Assembly (NCBI GenBank): GCA_009761415.1
Contig: QUOL01000006.1
Location: 868,001 to 932,000 of the forward strand
Origin: Sarcomyxa edulis
Lineage: Eukaryota; Basidiomycota; Agaricomycetes; Agaricales; Mycenaceae
Reading direction: 5' to 3'
Length of the DNA: 64,000 nucleotides
Shown here: piece after piece, positions 1 to 11,384 of the stretch
Layout: each line of letters begins with the position of its first letter
How positions within the stretch are numbered: position 1 is the first letter of the stretch
Translations under genes and position numbers: made by a program
The notes under the pieces: model-generated
Seen by the model: only the letters and a program-made list of their open reading frames with translations
Databases searched by the model: none
What the model was told of the DNA's origin: nothing

Positions 1-412
1 AGCATCGGGGTTCTCAGTCTTGATTCTCTCTCTCCAGTCTTGAGAGAAGAACATGTATGCGGAGAGAGCGCGTTTGGGTGCTTTGGGATCCTTCTTTGCC
101 TTGCGAGGAGCTTTCTCAGCCTTCTCGGCGGCTTTGCGCTGTGGAGGGAGACGATGTTAGAACGATTATCGAAGAGTAATAGGCACGAGGAGGTAATATT
201 ATGTAGCATATAATAAGGTTGAATGAAAAAAGGTGGATATATGCGGGGAAATTGTGGGAAAATGTCAATTTTTCAACCAACAAGATCAATCCCGCACGTA
301 TCACGACCGCAGGAGAAGGAAATCGATGGTAAAAACACGAAAATGGAGGTAGAAAATGGAATAAAATCGATTATTTGGATCTTACCTTGGGTTTGGTTAC
401 TTCTTTAGGCAT
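1..412 (-). CDS. NHP6: NHP6-like HMG-box chromatin protein, 3' part missing
   Basis: Non-histone chromosomal protein of the NHP6/HMGB type, a nuclear DNA-bending architectural factor. Exon 1 (386-412) encodes MPKEVTKPK. It is spliced over a GT..AG intron (139-385) to exon 2 (1-138), whose reading is a Lys/Ala-rich tail followed by [16 protein letters not shown] and [15 protein letters not shown]. The [13 protein letters not shown] block is the hallmark start of the NHP6 HMG box (helix 1). The protein runs off the left edge, so helices 2 and 3 are not seen. Family members are about 90-110 residues, so roughly half is visible. The start is the only in-frame ATG before the basic tail. The long upstream region has no other gene and probably carries its promoter and 5' UTR. 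Confidence 0.9.
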
Positions 413-1251
413 CTGAAACGGGAGTCAGCGACGAGATTGGATCGATAAGAAGGACGAGGAACTGAAGATGGGATGATTGACGATGAGATTGAAGCGAGCA
501 AGACGAGCGAGGCAGTGGACGCGACGCGTTGTGAGCCAAACAAACAACGCGCTCACTGTTACGGTTGACGGTGAAGAACAGCGACGACGACGACAGCGAC
601 GACGTCCAGCGATGAAGAGATATCAAAAGCAAAAGTAGATACTCACTGTAGTTGACGAAGAAAGAGGAGAGAGAGGGTGTTGAGAATAAAAAAGACGGGA
701 GCACGGGTAGGCAGTAGGGAGGCCTCTGTATAGGCAGGCGTGTAGTTTTAGCAGAGGGCGCTGCGTTTGGGTGGGAGCACTCGCTTTTAGTGGTGGGAAT
801 CTTTTTCAAACTCAGTCACGCACGGACGCGCGCCGGCCATAGCATTTCAATCTCCGCACACCCCTGTAGCGGCGATGTTGGACGGATGCTAATTGTGGCG
901 TACGCTAGTTGGTGAACCCCGAATTGCAACCAGTAATGACACGAAACGTTCTGTTCATTGAGCCAGAAATACCAAAGACCATCACAATAGGATATATCTC
1001 TGTCATAAACAAATGAACGCATCTCGATGGGAGATATCCGGAGATCTAGAGTTGCACCGAGAATAACCTCACAAACCCAAGGGACAAGGAACAGCAACGT
1101 ATGAGCTATGCGATTCAGTACTTGACCAAAACGGGGAGCGCGACAATTCGGGTGACAAGACCTTGTGATATTCAGCGAAGGAAGCACACCTGATCTAGGA
1201 GTTGCTTCCGTACATATGCCGCACACGCACAGTTTGCCTACATAGCGAGAT
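413..1251. other. Intergenic region, NHP6 upstream / SurE downstream
   Basis: No gene is supported here. The open frames on the minus strand (405-809 and 816-1226) have no recognisable motif and no splice structure joining them to either neighbour. The stretch next to 412 should hold the promoter and 5' UTR of the NHP6-like gene. The part next to 1251 is the 3' flank of the SurE-type gene. Confidence 0.5.
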
Positions 1252-2613
1252 TTATGCAGGGAGGCATGTCAGCAACCCGCTCAATTTCTCCAAAACAAAT
1301 CCCTGAGTTGCAGAATCGACATCCAACTTGGTGCTCGCTGATAAAGAAAGAAAGAATCAATTAAAGCCGTCCAAATAGAATGAACATAAACATACCATTG
1401 AAAACCGATACACTTGCAAAACACCCATCCGTATTCACGACGGTCGACTCCGTCGGCAAAGTACTCCCCCCACATGTCTCCACATCCACTGCACTTGAAT
1501 CCGAGTAAATCCTCGACAACACGAAATCAAAGTCAGATACAGAGGTGCAATTGTCTATCGCTGGATAGTTCACGTTCAACGAGACGTTGGGCGGAAGAAT
1601 TGGAGCGGAAGTTGACGAGAGAAGAACGGAGAGGAATTTGACGGTGAGCGCGGCATAGGTGAGCGCGGCGAGGGTCGACGTGGACGTTGGGCTGGAATCG
1701 AGGGTTGTGTAGGATACCTCAGAGCCAGAGATACCGGAGAATGCAGCAGACGGGATTCCCTCCTTGACAGCCTCGGAAGCCGCACCACTGGACCAAGATG
1801 AATACTGTTTGTAGATGCATCTGACTGGTATACAAGGACACTTACATAGTTCCAGAGAAGAACGTACTTATCCCGAGATTACCTGTCGAGACAACAATCA
1901 AAAGACGCACAACACGCAAGTGTCTACTGCACTCACTTCCGACATTTGGTCCACTGACGACGAAATCAGGTTTCTCTCCGTCGAAGAACTTCGGAGCAAG
2001 AGTTTGGATGCCATAACGCGCGGCATCGACGCTGAACAGACGCGAGGAAGTTTCAAGATACTCGTACCAAGCTTCCAAGGTAATACTCACGGGAAAGCAT
2101 TGACATAGTTGAGTCGAGCTGGTTTACATAAATGACGCGTTATTTCCACATTGAGTAACTTCAAGGTGAGAATAGGAGACACATACGGTCACTCGCGTTG
2201 AACCCTTCCGCAGGAGAACCAATTGGACAAGAATTAAATTCGCAGGGTAACAAGAGGATGAAGGGCGTTATGCTCAAAGATCCCGTTCCCGAGCCATTCT
2301 CAGCGGGACACGAGAGAATCACCTAAGATTATGATGAAGTCATAGACATAGACATAGTAAGTACGCGCACCAGTGCAATGAACGGAGGATGACATGTACT
2401 CACGTCGTAGTTCGCGTCGTTCAACGCATTGTACTGAGCACGGATGGAAGCTGCGGCCCACCTTGCTCAGTGTCCCGTCAGACTCGGATACTATCGTGCA
2501 AGTTTTCAAGGAAAAACAACATCAACTCACCCATCATCGTTGGTCAATACCACTTTTTGACTCAGCGCGGAGATGGGGTAGAGTAGCGCCCATAGAGCTA
2601 TCATGGAAAACAT
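1252..2613 (-). CDS. Secreted SurE-type 5'/3'-nucleotidase (acid phosphatase)
   Basis: SurE-family phosphatase; the family hydrolyses nucleoside monophosphates and other phosphomonoesters using a divalent metal. Eight exons: 2531-2613, 2404-2461, 2187-2322, 2091-2118, 1937-2031, 1846-1882, 1396-1787 and 1252-1337. They join in frame to 304 aa. The N terminus MFSMIALWALLYPISALSQ is a good signal peptide. It is followed directly by VVLTNDDGWA, the SurE metal-binding NDDG motif, then SIRAQYNAL. Further motifs are SCPAENGSGTGS, PRLNYVNAFPVDAARYGIQT, KPDFVVSGPNVGSNLG and SGTIGAASEAVKEGIPS, the canonical second metal-site and active-site blocks. Bacterial SurE is cytosolic; fungal relatives with leaders are known as secreted acid phosphatases. 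Catalytic residues look intact. Confident on family and splicing, less so on physiological substrate. Confidence 0.9.
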
Positions 2614-3882
2614 CCCGGTAACAGAGACAGAGAGAGTCTCAAAATATCAGGGGGAGAGACGGCAAGACTTTCCACGCAACCCCCAGAATGCATTGGGCCC
2701 ACTTTTTATGATTAAATGGACCTTCGTGGTGTGATTTTTCGAAGCTCGAGGCCGAGTCCCCCTTCGATGGGTCTAAGTCAGATAAGGCACATTTTATGTA
2801 ACTCATTCATAAATGGATATTCTCGCCGCGCCGGCCGGTATTTAGGCCTAAATTAAGCAGTATTCTCGGGCCCAAACATGGTAAGAGCTCCGGGTGTCTT
2901 CATGAATCCTCTCTTTTCGAGAGGATTGGTGACTTTCCAGGGTCTGAAAAAAATTAGGGAGAGCTTTAGACTATCATAGTATATACGTAGAGAGAGAATA
3001 AACAATTCAAGGTCATTCAAAGGCTTCGAAGTAATTCTTTGGGGTGCTGCAAGACTGTAATATGCTATTTGGCCGAGATATCGGGTCATACAAAGGACAT
3101 CAAGGGGGGGAAGAAGTTGTGTATACTCTGGGGCACTTTTATTAATTGTATGAGCTCCTCCAAACTAATTCTAGGTGTCTGTATGCCTCAAATATGTCCA
3201 TGCACGGTAGGAAACATCGAAATAACGAGTTTCCAAATAGGGAAACACGTGACCTCGGGAATCTGAGTTAGACCCATCGAACGGTCCCTCCTCGAGGCCC
3301 GTGTTAACGTTGACATTGACAACCGCCGGGGGCGAGCACACGTTCCTCTTGGTGACCCCATCTCACCGCGTGCTGCCAGTGCATTCAAGACGCCCCGGTG
3401 TCTGAGTCTGCTGTTTGATCATGAGCAGGAATCATCATGTCGAAGCTGAAGCTTGAAGTCTGACCTGGAAACGTGCGAGTCGTTCCTCAAATGTGTCCGA
3501 AACCGTGCGTGTGTTTGTCAGTTTATCTGATTTTATGAGAACGAAACTGGGGATTCTCTGTAACTGGCTACCAGTGGAAGATGGGCTGGCATTCGTGAGG
3601 GTTTTGAAGCAAGGTGATGAAAAAGTTGAAATCGAGTCTTGCGCAACTATTGGTCCGCCGGGCGCCGGGCCAGTATGGACATATGGACCTCTCGTCGAAC
3701 GTGCTGCGAACTTGGAGCTGAGCGCTTAGGCACAAGTGGGAGACATCACGAACATTTACATATGTCACGTACTTATAAGTAAGAGAGACCAGGAACCATA
3801 ACTTCTAGTCATCTGGCCACGCCATCATGTATGTTGAGTGTATATATACTTTTCCAGAAAACTCTCTCTCTCTCTCCCAAAA
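2614..3882. other. Intergenic region with one possible small exon
   Basis: Mostly no recognisable gene. The stretch next to 2613 is the SurE upstream region. One coding-like segment on the minus strand (2853-2947, listed separately) follows a polypyrimidine tract and AG. A plus-strand 78-codon frame at 3493-3729 has no motif and no splice partners, so I do not call it. Confidence 0.4.
2853..3089 (-). CDS. Possible small hypothetical protein
   Basis: A 78-codon reading frame open from 3089 to a stop at 2853. The last third reads RPWKVTNPLEKRGFMKTPG then ALTMFGPENTA, and begins right after a strong polypyrimidine-AG acceptor (about 2948). This looks more like a genuine terminal exon than the frame upstream of it. 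The first part, MTRYLGQIAYYSLAAPQR, could be a short mitochondrial leader. I could not find an internal donor that keeps phase, so the true 5' exon may lie elsewhere. No family recognised; size would fit a small mitochondrial membrane-complex subunit, but that is a guess. Confidence 0.25.
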   Translation of the reverse strand: MTRYLGQIAYYSLAAPQRITSKPLNDLELFILSLRIYYDSLKLSLIFFRPWKVTNPLEKRGFMKTPGALTMFGPENTA

Positions 3883-6531
3883 CTAAGACACCTCGGTAGT
3901 CTCAACTTTTTCCGAACCCTTCTTCCCATCCGATTCTTCAGAATCTCTACTTCCCCGACCCAATGTCGCGGCAGTGTCGATAGTGGCAATAGGGCCAGTG
4001 AACCAGTAGACGCCACCATATTTCGGGAAATAGTAATAGACGAGAGAGAGGAGCATGACACCAAAGAGAACTACAACGGTATAGTTCATATCTGGAACGT
4101 CCGTCTGTGGCGTGGTTGGGAATAGGAAGACGATGCCCATGAAGAGCATGAAGAGAACTGAGATGGCGGCTATCGGAGCACTCTGGTGGATGAGATAAGG
4201 TATGAGCTTTGAAGTCAGAAGTTTGAAGAATGGTCATATGAGGAGGGACTCACGAATACTCCGAGGGTGAATGGCCCAGGTTTAAAATCATTGTCTCCGA
4301 GGAAACGAGCGGAGATTGGGATCGCGTATGCTACATATAACGCGACCACCGAAAGAGCAAAGACGGCGTTGATAGCTTGGTCGCCCGCGAAAGCCAACAG
4401 ACCGAGAGCGAGAGCCAGAACAGCACTGAACCACACGGTGTTGACGGGCGTTTTCGTAAAATCATTCATGCGGTAGAGCCACGAAGAAAGTGGCAGAGCA
4501 CCGTCTCTTGCGAACCTGCAATACAAGAGTAAGGAATGGTATTTTTGAATATGAATAGATTGAGGACGAACGCGAAAATTTGTCGGGAACTTGCGAGGAG
4601 CTGGAGAAGGTGTTTAGCGAGGGTACGCACTTGGTATGTTCGACTCACCATACTAGATCCCATCATATATCTAGCAACACGAATAAGACAAAAGTAGAGG
4701 GACATAGCATGCATATGGAATGAACGTACTGCACGAGCACGACTATCGCCCAAACAGCTAACGTCCCTTTCTGGCCAAAGCTATTGAAGAAGATCTGCGC
4801 CATAGGCTGTCCAATAGGACTATCAAGGAGCCCTTGAAGATCGGTCCCCATACAAAATGCGAGTGACATATTGATGGCTGGAGGGAGGTGCAGATCAGCA
4901 ACGGTGAAAGGGATTTATCTATCATTGCGCACTGACCCCATCCTAATATACCTGCAATTCCGACCGCGTTGACGATAGCCCAAGGAACGGCGGTAGCAGC
5001 GTTTGAGGCTTCTTCACTGATGTGGACACTAGAATCAAAAGAGCCTGAAGCCAGAAGATGTTAACGGGCAATCGCTAGATAGACAGAGATTGACATGCAT
5101 ATCGTCCACAGAGGAGCTAGGAAGCTCAAGATGAAAGCATAGCCGTCTGGCCATCCATTGACTGTATGAGAAATTAGTTCGTTAGGTAGACGAAGATGCT
5201 GTATGTTCAAAGCCTACAATTTGAGAAGTCTCCGAGAGCGAAACTAGCTGTATTTTTCAATTCGGAAGGAGTGGTGATAGGAAGCGCGATGATGATCGCG
5301 AGACACAACCTACAAAGCACAAAGTTTTGGATCAAGTTGAGATATCAGCAGATATAATTGGGAGCTAGGTACGCACACAACGTTCAAGATAACGTAGACG
5401 GTTTGGAGACGAGCTAGAACGGAAGTGGCGAGACAACATATTATCGCATGTGTTAGTATGATGCCGGCGTAAATCCCACTATGACCGCAATTGCAGATAA
5501 ACGAGCAATTCAGGTGGAATTCGATACATGTCTACATACAATGTCTGGGCGTTAGTCGGCACGTATGCCTGGTTTGATCCGATAGATGCTGCAGCAGTGA
5601 TCTGAACTGCACATCCCCAATCGATGGAAGCTGAAGTAGAAAAAACTCGAGCGTTGACATAGACGGCTAGTTGTCTGATGCTGACGAGACTTACCGACAG
5701 AGGCTATGGATCCTACAGTGTTTGCGTCTGCGGGGTAGATCAATCACACGACCGAGAGAGGCTAGAGGGTGGCGAACGCACAGCCAACTATCCAACATAG
5801 CAGGTTACGCCAGCGAGGCGAGGACAGGGAGTATGTCCAGAAATACAACTAGAGATCAAAGCCAGGATCAGCAAGTGAAGACCGAAGTATTATACTTGAC
5901 AAGCGTACACCACCAGAAGTCGGAGCCGCAGATCCTAAAGTTCATGGCAATCAGGAATTTAGACTCATCGTTTGGACCTTTGAAACGAACCTAATTCTGC
6001 CATAGACATTCCAACAAATAGGATGAATATGCTGGCAACTGCCCACTGAGGGTCATCGATAAGTTTGACGCCTAGGATAGGATGGAAAATTACAACTCAC
6101 TCCCCAGACCATCGCAGCAGGACTGATACGTGAATTATCAATGTACGGATCAACTTAGAGCGAAGATCTAGCGTACCCTCCATTCGGTATTGCGTCTAAT
6201 TCAATATGTCGATCCTCAGAAAAGCACAATGAACTTCAGAGAGGAAGCCGCTCACAAAATAGGACCGATGCAATAGACGGCAACAATCCTAGAAGACATT
6301 GTTAGTCGGATACGTCGCAGCCCAGTATGCACTTCCTGCACCTATGATTGAGAATGCGATACCGAAAACCTGTCACCAAGATCAGTATACTCGTTGTAAA
6401 TATGAATGAACAACAGGACTTGCCTCGAGCGGAGTGAAAGCTCTCCGAAATTCTTGCTTATATCCCAAGGCTGCCAGAAGCTCCTCGTCGGTCTGCTTCG
6501 TGACCTCTTTGCTTGTCGTCCCTCCAGGCAT
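3883..6531 (-). CDS. Amino-acid/GABA-type permease (APC superfamily, ACT family)
   Basis: Plasma-membrane amino-acid transporter of the fungal amino acid/choline (ACT) type. The N terminus MPGGTTSKEVTKQTDEELL leads to LGYKQEFRRAFTPLE and VFGIAFSIIG, then LLPSIASVLFYAIPNGGP and FILFVGMSMAELASA, the signature of TM1-TM2 in this family. Later exons give VPWAIVNAVGIAGILGW, MSLAFCMGTDLQGLL, the conserved SSRQIFAFARDGALPLS loop, TPVNTVWFSAVLALALGLL and a last exon with two membrane segments (VLFMLFMGIVFLFP; MNYTVVVLFGVMLLSLVYYY) and a hydrophilic tail. More than ten introns, including a 19-nt micro-exon (6177-6195) and a 22-nt one (6101-6122); both keep phase and supply AIPNGG and AAMVWG. Substrate (GABA, choline, polyamine or other) cannot be read from sequence. 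Confidence 0.88.
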
Positions 6532-7774
6532 AGTTAATATCTGTTCGGGGAGGTTGCTGCAAGAAGAGGCTCCAAGTTATTTTGGAGATAAGCTGGGAGC
6601 GAATGACGGAGGAACCCATCAGTCCATTGCTTCGCAAGGGACATAAATAGCATGCTTGGGCGCGTACCGCATGATGCATGGCTCATACAACCGACTTATC
6701 TCTTGAGGTATTTATCGGAGGCCCGTCCGGAGATAAGTAGACAGTTTGGCAGCTAATGGCATAATTGGGTGTTATCTGATGGAAGAGTGGAAGACGCGAG
6801 CGCTCGGAGAAGAACATGGCAAGGAACGAAATTGAAAAGCTGAATTTGAAGGAATGAGTACGATTTTCAGTTCTCACTTCGAGTTTTTGCAAGATAAGAA
6901 TATGAACTTGAAGTGATTCAGAAGTTTCCAAGCGAAAATCAAAATCATTTTCGTGGGCGCGAATGGACTGGCTCGGGTTCTATTTGTTCGAGTTGAATTC
7001 GCCGTCTTTTGAGATGGCAATTCGAGTCCGCGAGTCTCTCCTTGGCCTCTCCTCCGAGTCCGAGTTGCAGCCTGAGTCGAAGACACGTCGAGAGGCCAGT
7101 ATGACCTGGGTACTCACCTCCACGAATTGTGGCAACTGATGTATGTATCTGTCACGAGTTCGGCTACCTTGAGGCATCCTGATCCAATTTTTTTGACCAC
7201 TCATACCGGCGTAGGATCTCTCATGCAGACATTAATTGATTATATCTGATTGTTTACCACAAAGGAACCTCGCGTCTTCTTCCCTCCGTATACCTAGGGT
7301 CAAAGGTCTTTAAGATTGTCATGTCACAGGCTGCAGACATGGAAGAAACAATTCATGGCTGAATCGAGTCGCTACCTACCGACCGTTTTCCTCTTTGCAG
7401 CATCTGAACTGAATAGCAGAATCATACACCACCTGGATCTCTCGCTTTGGCGCTGCTCTATGCCGGTGCTACTTTTAGTACGGCGAACTGGTAAGGGTTT
7501 TAACGAATCTCCAAATCACTTACGGAAACGGAACTCTTGCGTCTTGATTCAGCTATGTACGGAATAATAATCAAAATGGTGACACTGTCCTTTCTTATTA
7601 TGCAGATGCATCTTCTTGAATGAAGGCCTTCAAGAATTCGAACCGTCAGATTCGACTCATCTCCAAAAGTTTTTTGGCCGAGCCTGACTCGGAGCCCTCT
7701 CCTTACCCATAACATCTCCGGCTACTACAGTACATCCTTGTACAATTGAACAGGAAAGCTCTTCTAGCGCTGCC
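6532..7774. promoter_or_regulatory. Divergent intergenic region (permease / Cys-rich gene)
   Basis: This 1.24-kb stretch separates two divergently transcribed genes and must carry both promoters. Short open frames on both strands (for example 6874-7204 minus) show no family motif, though one begins with a plausible donor and could be a 5' untranslated exon of the permease. I see no clear TATA element that I can assign. Confidence 0.4.
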
Positions 7775-8704
7775 ATGGACACTACCAGGTGCGTTTATGT
7801 ATCCTTAACCTACGTACGCGTACGCTGAAATTCTGAGATACAGGAGACCGACACCTTTATTTCGAGGCATTGATGACGCTGCTAGCGACGATCCCCAGAC
7901 CGGCTCAGACAGCGAAACAGAGTCAAAGTCCGGCGAGTCTGCGATTGACGAGGAAGAAATCTCCAGGCTTCTGACAAAGAGGAAAACGCGTCATGTGGAG
8001 GTAAAAATCGAGGACAACGAAGACCTCCCGATCAAACTAGATGTACATGGAATTCATCGCAACATCGCTTTGAATAATACGGTCAGTGGAATTACATTAG
8101 GGACGGAAATAGACGAGCTCGACGCTAGTACCGAGGAGGACAAACCTCTCGCCGAGGTGCACAAATTGAAACGGAAGCGAGAATGGGATTCTGGTACCGC
8201 AGGAGCCGACAGACCCGTAGTACGTTTCTATTTCTCAACGCCTGGATGTGACTTTGACATGTCTTCCCCAGCCATGCGCCTGCTGTACAAGAAGACAAGT
8301 ACTATGCCGTGGTCGGATCCTACCCGGGACCAGTTGCGACTATTGTCGTCGCCATCGATGCTGGTGCTCGCACGTCTGTAAAAGTAAGTGTATTCCCTTT
8401 AGTTCTGATATGTTGATACACATTTTTTGCAGAAAGATCACGAGGACTGGAGCCTCAAGCACCCGCTCGAACGATAACAGAAGAGAACCCTCCCCAGTCG
8501 AAAAACCGCGCTGACATAGGAGGTCCATCGACGTCTCGGGACTCGGATAATCCGGAGCGTGGAAGGCCGTTGGCCCACGAACGATTCCAGGAGGCCCTGA
8601 AAACCTTCGTGGACTCCATTTCAGACATTGTCGCGGACGCCTTGAAGGAAAGAGGGCTATCGGGCAAGGGAAACCTGAAAGGGAAAGGAAAGGCGCCTGA
8701 ATGA
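7775..8704 (+). CDS. Acidic protein with a Cys-rich zinc-finger-like cluster
   Basis: No named family recognised. Four exons (7775-7788, 7844-8219, 8272-8383, 8433-8704) join in frame to 257 aa. Residues about 1-130 are acidic and Ser-rich with a basic KLKRKREW patch. Exon 3 gives a dense cysteine block, PCACCTRRQVLCRG followed by GTSCDYCRRHRCWCSHVCK. The spacing C-x2-C-x5/6-C ... C-x2-C-x4/5-C resembles a paired zinc-binding knuckle and sits in a strongly basic context. The C-terminal half is hydrophilic, with an amphipathic stretch (ERFQEALKTFVDSISDIVAD) and a Lys/Gly end. The frame in exon 4 was chosen because the other two stop early. A nuclear DNA- or RNA-binding role is an inference from the basic Cys block only. 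Confidence 0.65.
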
Positions 8705-9178
8705 ATGCTCAAATAATCTATTCAGTTCGATTTCTTGTTTAGAGGTGATTTTTTTGTAATTCGGATGGGTCATGGTTTTCTGATGTCTCCCCAAGACACA
8801 TGGTGTAGATACATATAATCGTACCGCAGATATCATTAGGTATATAGTCTTCGAATTTTCTGATATGATGAGGTGTCGGTGGCACAGAGCCTTCTACCTC
8901 GAATTCCAGTCAATAAACCAGCTTAACCAGCCCAATCACAAGCACTTGAGACCCCAAAATATAACTCTGTTTGCTGAAAGAAAAGGAAAGAATGGTAGAT
9001 GTAAAGACTACATAGAATCGCCTCAATGCCAGGGGAAAATACAATAAAGCCTAATAAATACCCCCATCTAAATACTCGACCATATCAAACAAAGAGAACG
9101 AGTCAATCGCCCTCCCTCTTTTATATATAATTAAATTCATCACGCGGAAGGACATTAGAATACGGTTGGTTCCATTCT
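8705..9178. other. Convergent intergenic region
   Basis: AT-rich DNA between two convergent genes; only 3' flanks and probable polyadenylation regions. No gene seen. Confidence 0.5.
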
Positions 9179-11384
9179 TCAGTTCTTTCCAGATTTGTTC
9201 GATTTCTCGTCCTTCGTCGAGACTGCTGATGCTGATGGCTCAGCACTGGCGGATGCGACGACACTGGCAGATGCTTCGACGGAGCTGGCGACGGCTGCAA
9301 CGGAGGTAACGGCTGCTTCTGCAGAAGTAGCGACGGCGGACGCTGATGGAGCTGCGGCAACGGCAGAAGATGCGGCGGCGCTGGCTGCGTTCTTGCCCTT
9401 GCCTTTACCCTTCGACGAGGCTGAAGCCGAAGCAGTGGCGGCAACGGAGCTCACGACCACGGATGCTGAGGGCTCGACGACCGATGTGGCAGCAGCAACA
9501 TCTCCTGACGCAACAGCAGAGCTCACGGCGGCGGAGACAGAGACAGAGGCTGTGGATTTGCCCTTACCGCCCTTGCCGTTCTTGGAAGACTTGCCGGTCG
9601 AGGCGACAGCGCTAGCGGTGGCGGATGCAGTCGAGTTGACGGAAGCGCTTACGACGGCAGATGCAGTTGCGTTGGCAGCGGCGCTGACGATGGAAGTAGC
9701 AGTGGAGTTCGTGATAGCCACGATGGACGACGCGGCGGCGGCAGCAGAAGTGGTTGTATCGGCGGCAGCTCCTGAATCAGTGACGGTGAACTGCAATTAC
9801 AATCAGATCGCGCTCTTAATTGAAAATGGAAGGCGAGCTCACGTAAATGAAGTCATCGAGAGACCCGTGCTGAGCAACAGCAACGATAGCCGGTTGGTGG
9901 TTTGCAGCACTGTTGATAGAAGACAGTTTGTATACTCCAGCGGGCAATCCACCATCGACGTCAGCGGTAAGGACACCGTTTACTGCAGCACCGTTCAATC
10001 CCTTGAAGAATACGAATTTCTTCGGGTCGGTGGGTGTGGTCTGGGTGAGCGACGTAAGAGGCTCGATAACAACGTGCGAATGACCGATGATCTGGCCTGC
10101 CGAGTTGAGCTGCTGAGGTGCGGCGAAATAGTTCGCGTTGGCGTTAACAAAGAATCCAGTCTGCATGCCGGCAACATTCATAGAGATAGTGAAGTTGGCT
10201 GAGGGTGAGAAAACACGAATGAGCCCTGGTATACATGTAGCTGAAAGCCGAGAACACGCTTACTGTTAGCCTGGATGGTGCCAAAGTTCTTAGGGAACGA
10301 GAACTTGGATGATGGCATGTTGGCAGTAGAAGGAATCTGTCCGATGGGAGCAGGGTTGCACGATCCGGTAGTGATTTGTTTTCCGTTGCTGATGGTCTGA
10401 CCGGCACAAAAGTTGATGAAATTGTTCGTCGAGGTCAACGAAGCGACTTGGCCGGCCGTTGGGACATCTTGTCCGTTGTTAGCAAAACCACTGGCGATGA
10501 CCGAAGGGTCCAACGCTAGATGGACATCGAATCAGACTCCATAATGAAGATGTGAGAGAAAAATACACACTCAGAGAGGTCTGGATGTTGCTCGAGCTTG
10601 TGGCAGCGTTGTTGCCGGTGCTTGTGCTTGACTATAAACATCCATATAGTGAGGACTCGTATGACAGATACAAATTAAGCTATGAAAACCTACAGAAGAA
10701 GCCGCGGTCGAAGTATCGGTCGAAGCTAGAAAATAAACAAAAGTCAGAAGTAGATAAATTGACACAGTAGTTTGACGTACAGCCGCTTGATCCGCTGCTA
10801 GCTGAACCACTGCTACTCGAGCCACTGCTGGTTTTGCCACTGCTACTGGAACCGCCGCTGCTGTTGTTCACGCCGGTCGAGCTGCTCGAACTGCCACCTT
10901 GTTGGGAGGAAGGGATCAGAATGCCTGATAATGACTTCATGAGGAAAATCGAGACGTACTGCTGCCCTTGCTCGAACTCGATGAGGAAGACCCAGATTTC
11001 GAGGAAGAAGAGGAGCCAGACTTCGATGACGAGCCAGATTTCGAGGAGGAGCCAGATTTCGAAGAGGAGGAGCCAGATTTCGAAGAGGAGGAGCCAGATG
11101 AGGACGATGAACCAGTGCTCGATGAAGAGGAACCAGTGCTGGAAGATCCACTGGCAGCTGTGGCGGCAGCGGCAGCAGCTGTGACCGTGACCGTGTGGTA
11201 TACGGTGCTGAGACTCTATTGATCATTGATCCGAGTCCGATGAGCATAAATATATCAACTACTGGCATAGACAGGCGATACGCACAAAACATTCCTCCTC
11301 CCGTACTTCTAGAGGCATTCCATGGGCAGCCAGAGCCGAGAACGAGAGAGAAAACAGAACAACACATAATTTTTTGGAGAACAT
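9179..11384 (-). CDS. Secreted Ser/Ala-rich protein with conserved basidiomycete domain
   Basis: Eight exons (11286-11384, 10960-11215, 10781-10897, 10694-10725, 10571-10631, 10264-10515, 9843-10198, 9179-9790) join in frame to 594 aa. MFSKKLCVVLFSLSFSALAA is a signal peptide. Residues about 35-190 are a Ser-rich, Lys-studded linker made of SSSSKSG-like units, likely O-glycosylated. A conserved globular domain of about 200 residues follows. It begins LDPSVIASGFANNGQD, contains FCAGQTISNGKQITTGSCNP and GHSHVVIEPLTSLTQT, and ends HQPAIVAVAQHGSLDDFIY. This domain recurs in many basidiomycete secreted proteins of unknown function. The C-terminal 200 residues are Ala/Ser/Val repeats with Lys/Gly blocks (SSKNGKGGKGKS; SKGKGKGKN). 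I infer a cell-wall or extracellular-matrix protein; no catalytic motif seen. Confidence 0.85.

Noticed and set aside
405..1226. Two minus-strand frames upstream of NHP6
   Set aside because: No recognisable motif, no splice link to neighbours.
6683..7204. Minus-strand frames in the permease upstream region
   Set aside because: No motif; could at most be a 5' untranslated exon.
9195..10202. 335-codon plus-strand frame
   Set aside because: Antisense to the spliced secreted protein gene; its Ala/Glu/Asp bias mirrors the Ala/Ser-rich coding strand. It has no motif or start context.
10968..11222. Plus-strand Asp/Glu-rich frame
   Set aside because: Reverse complement of the Ser/Lys repeat exon of the minus-strand gene.
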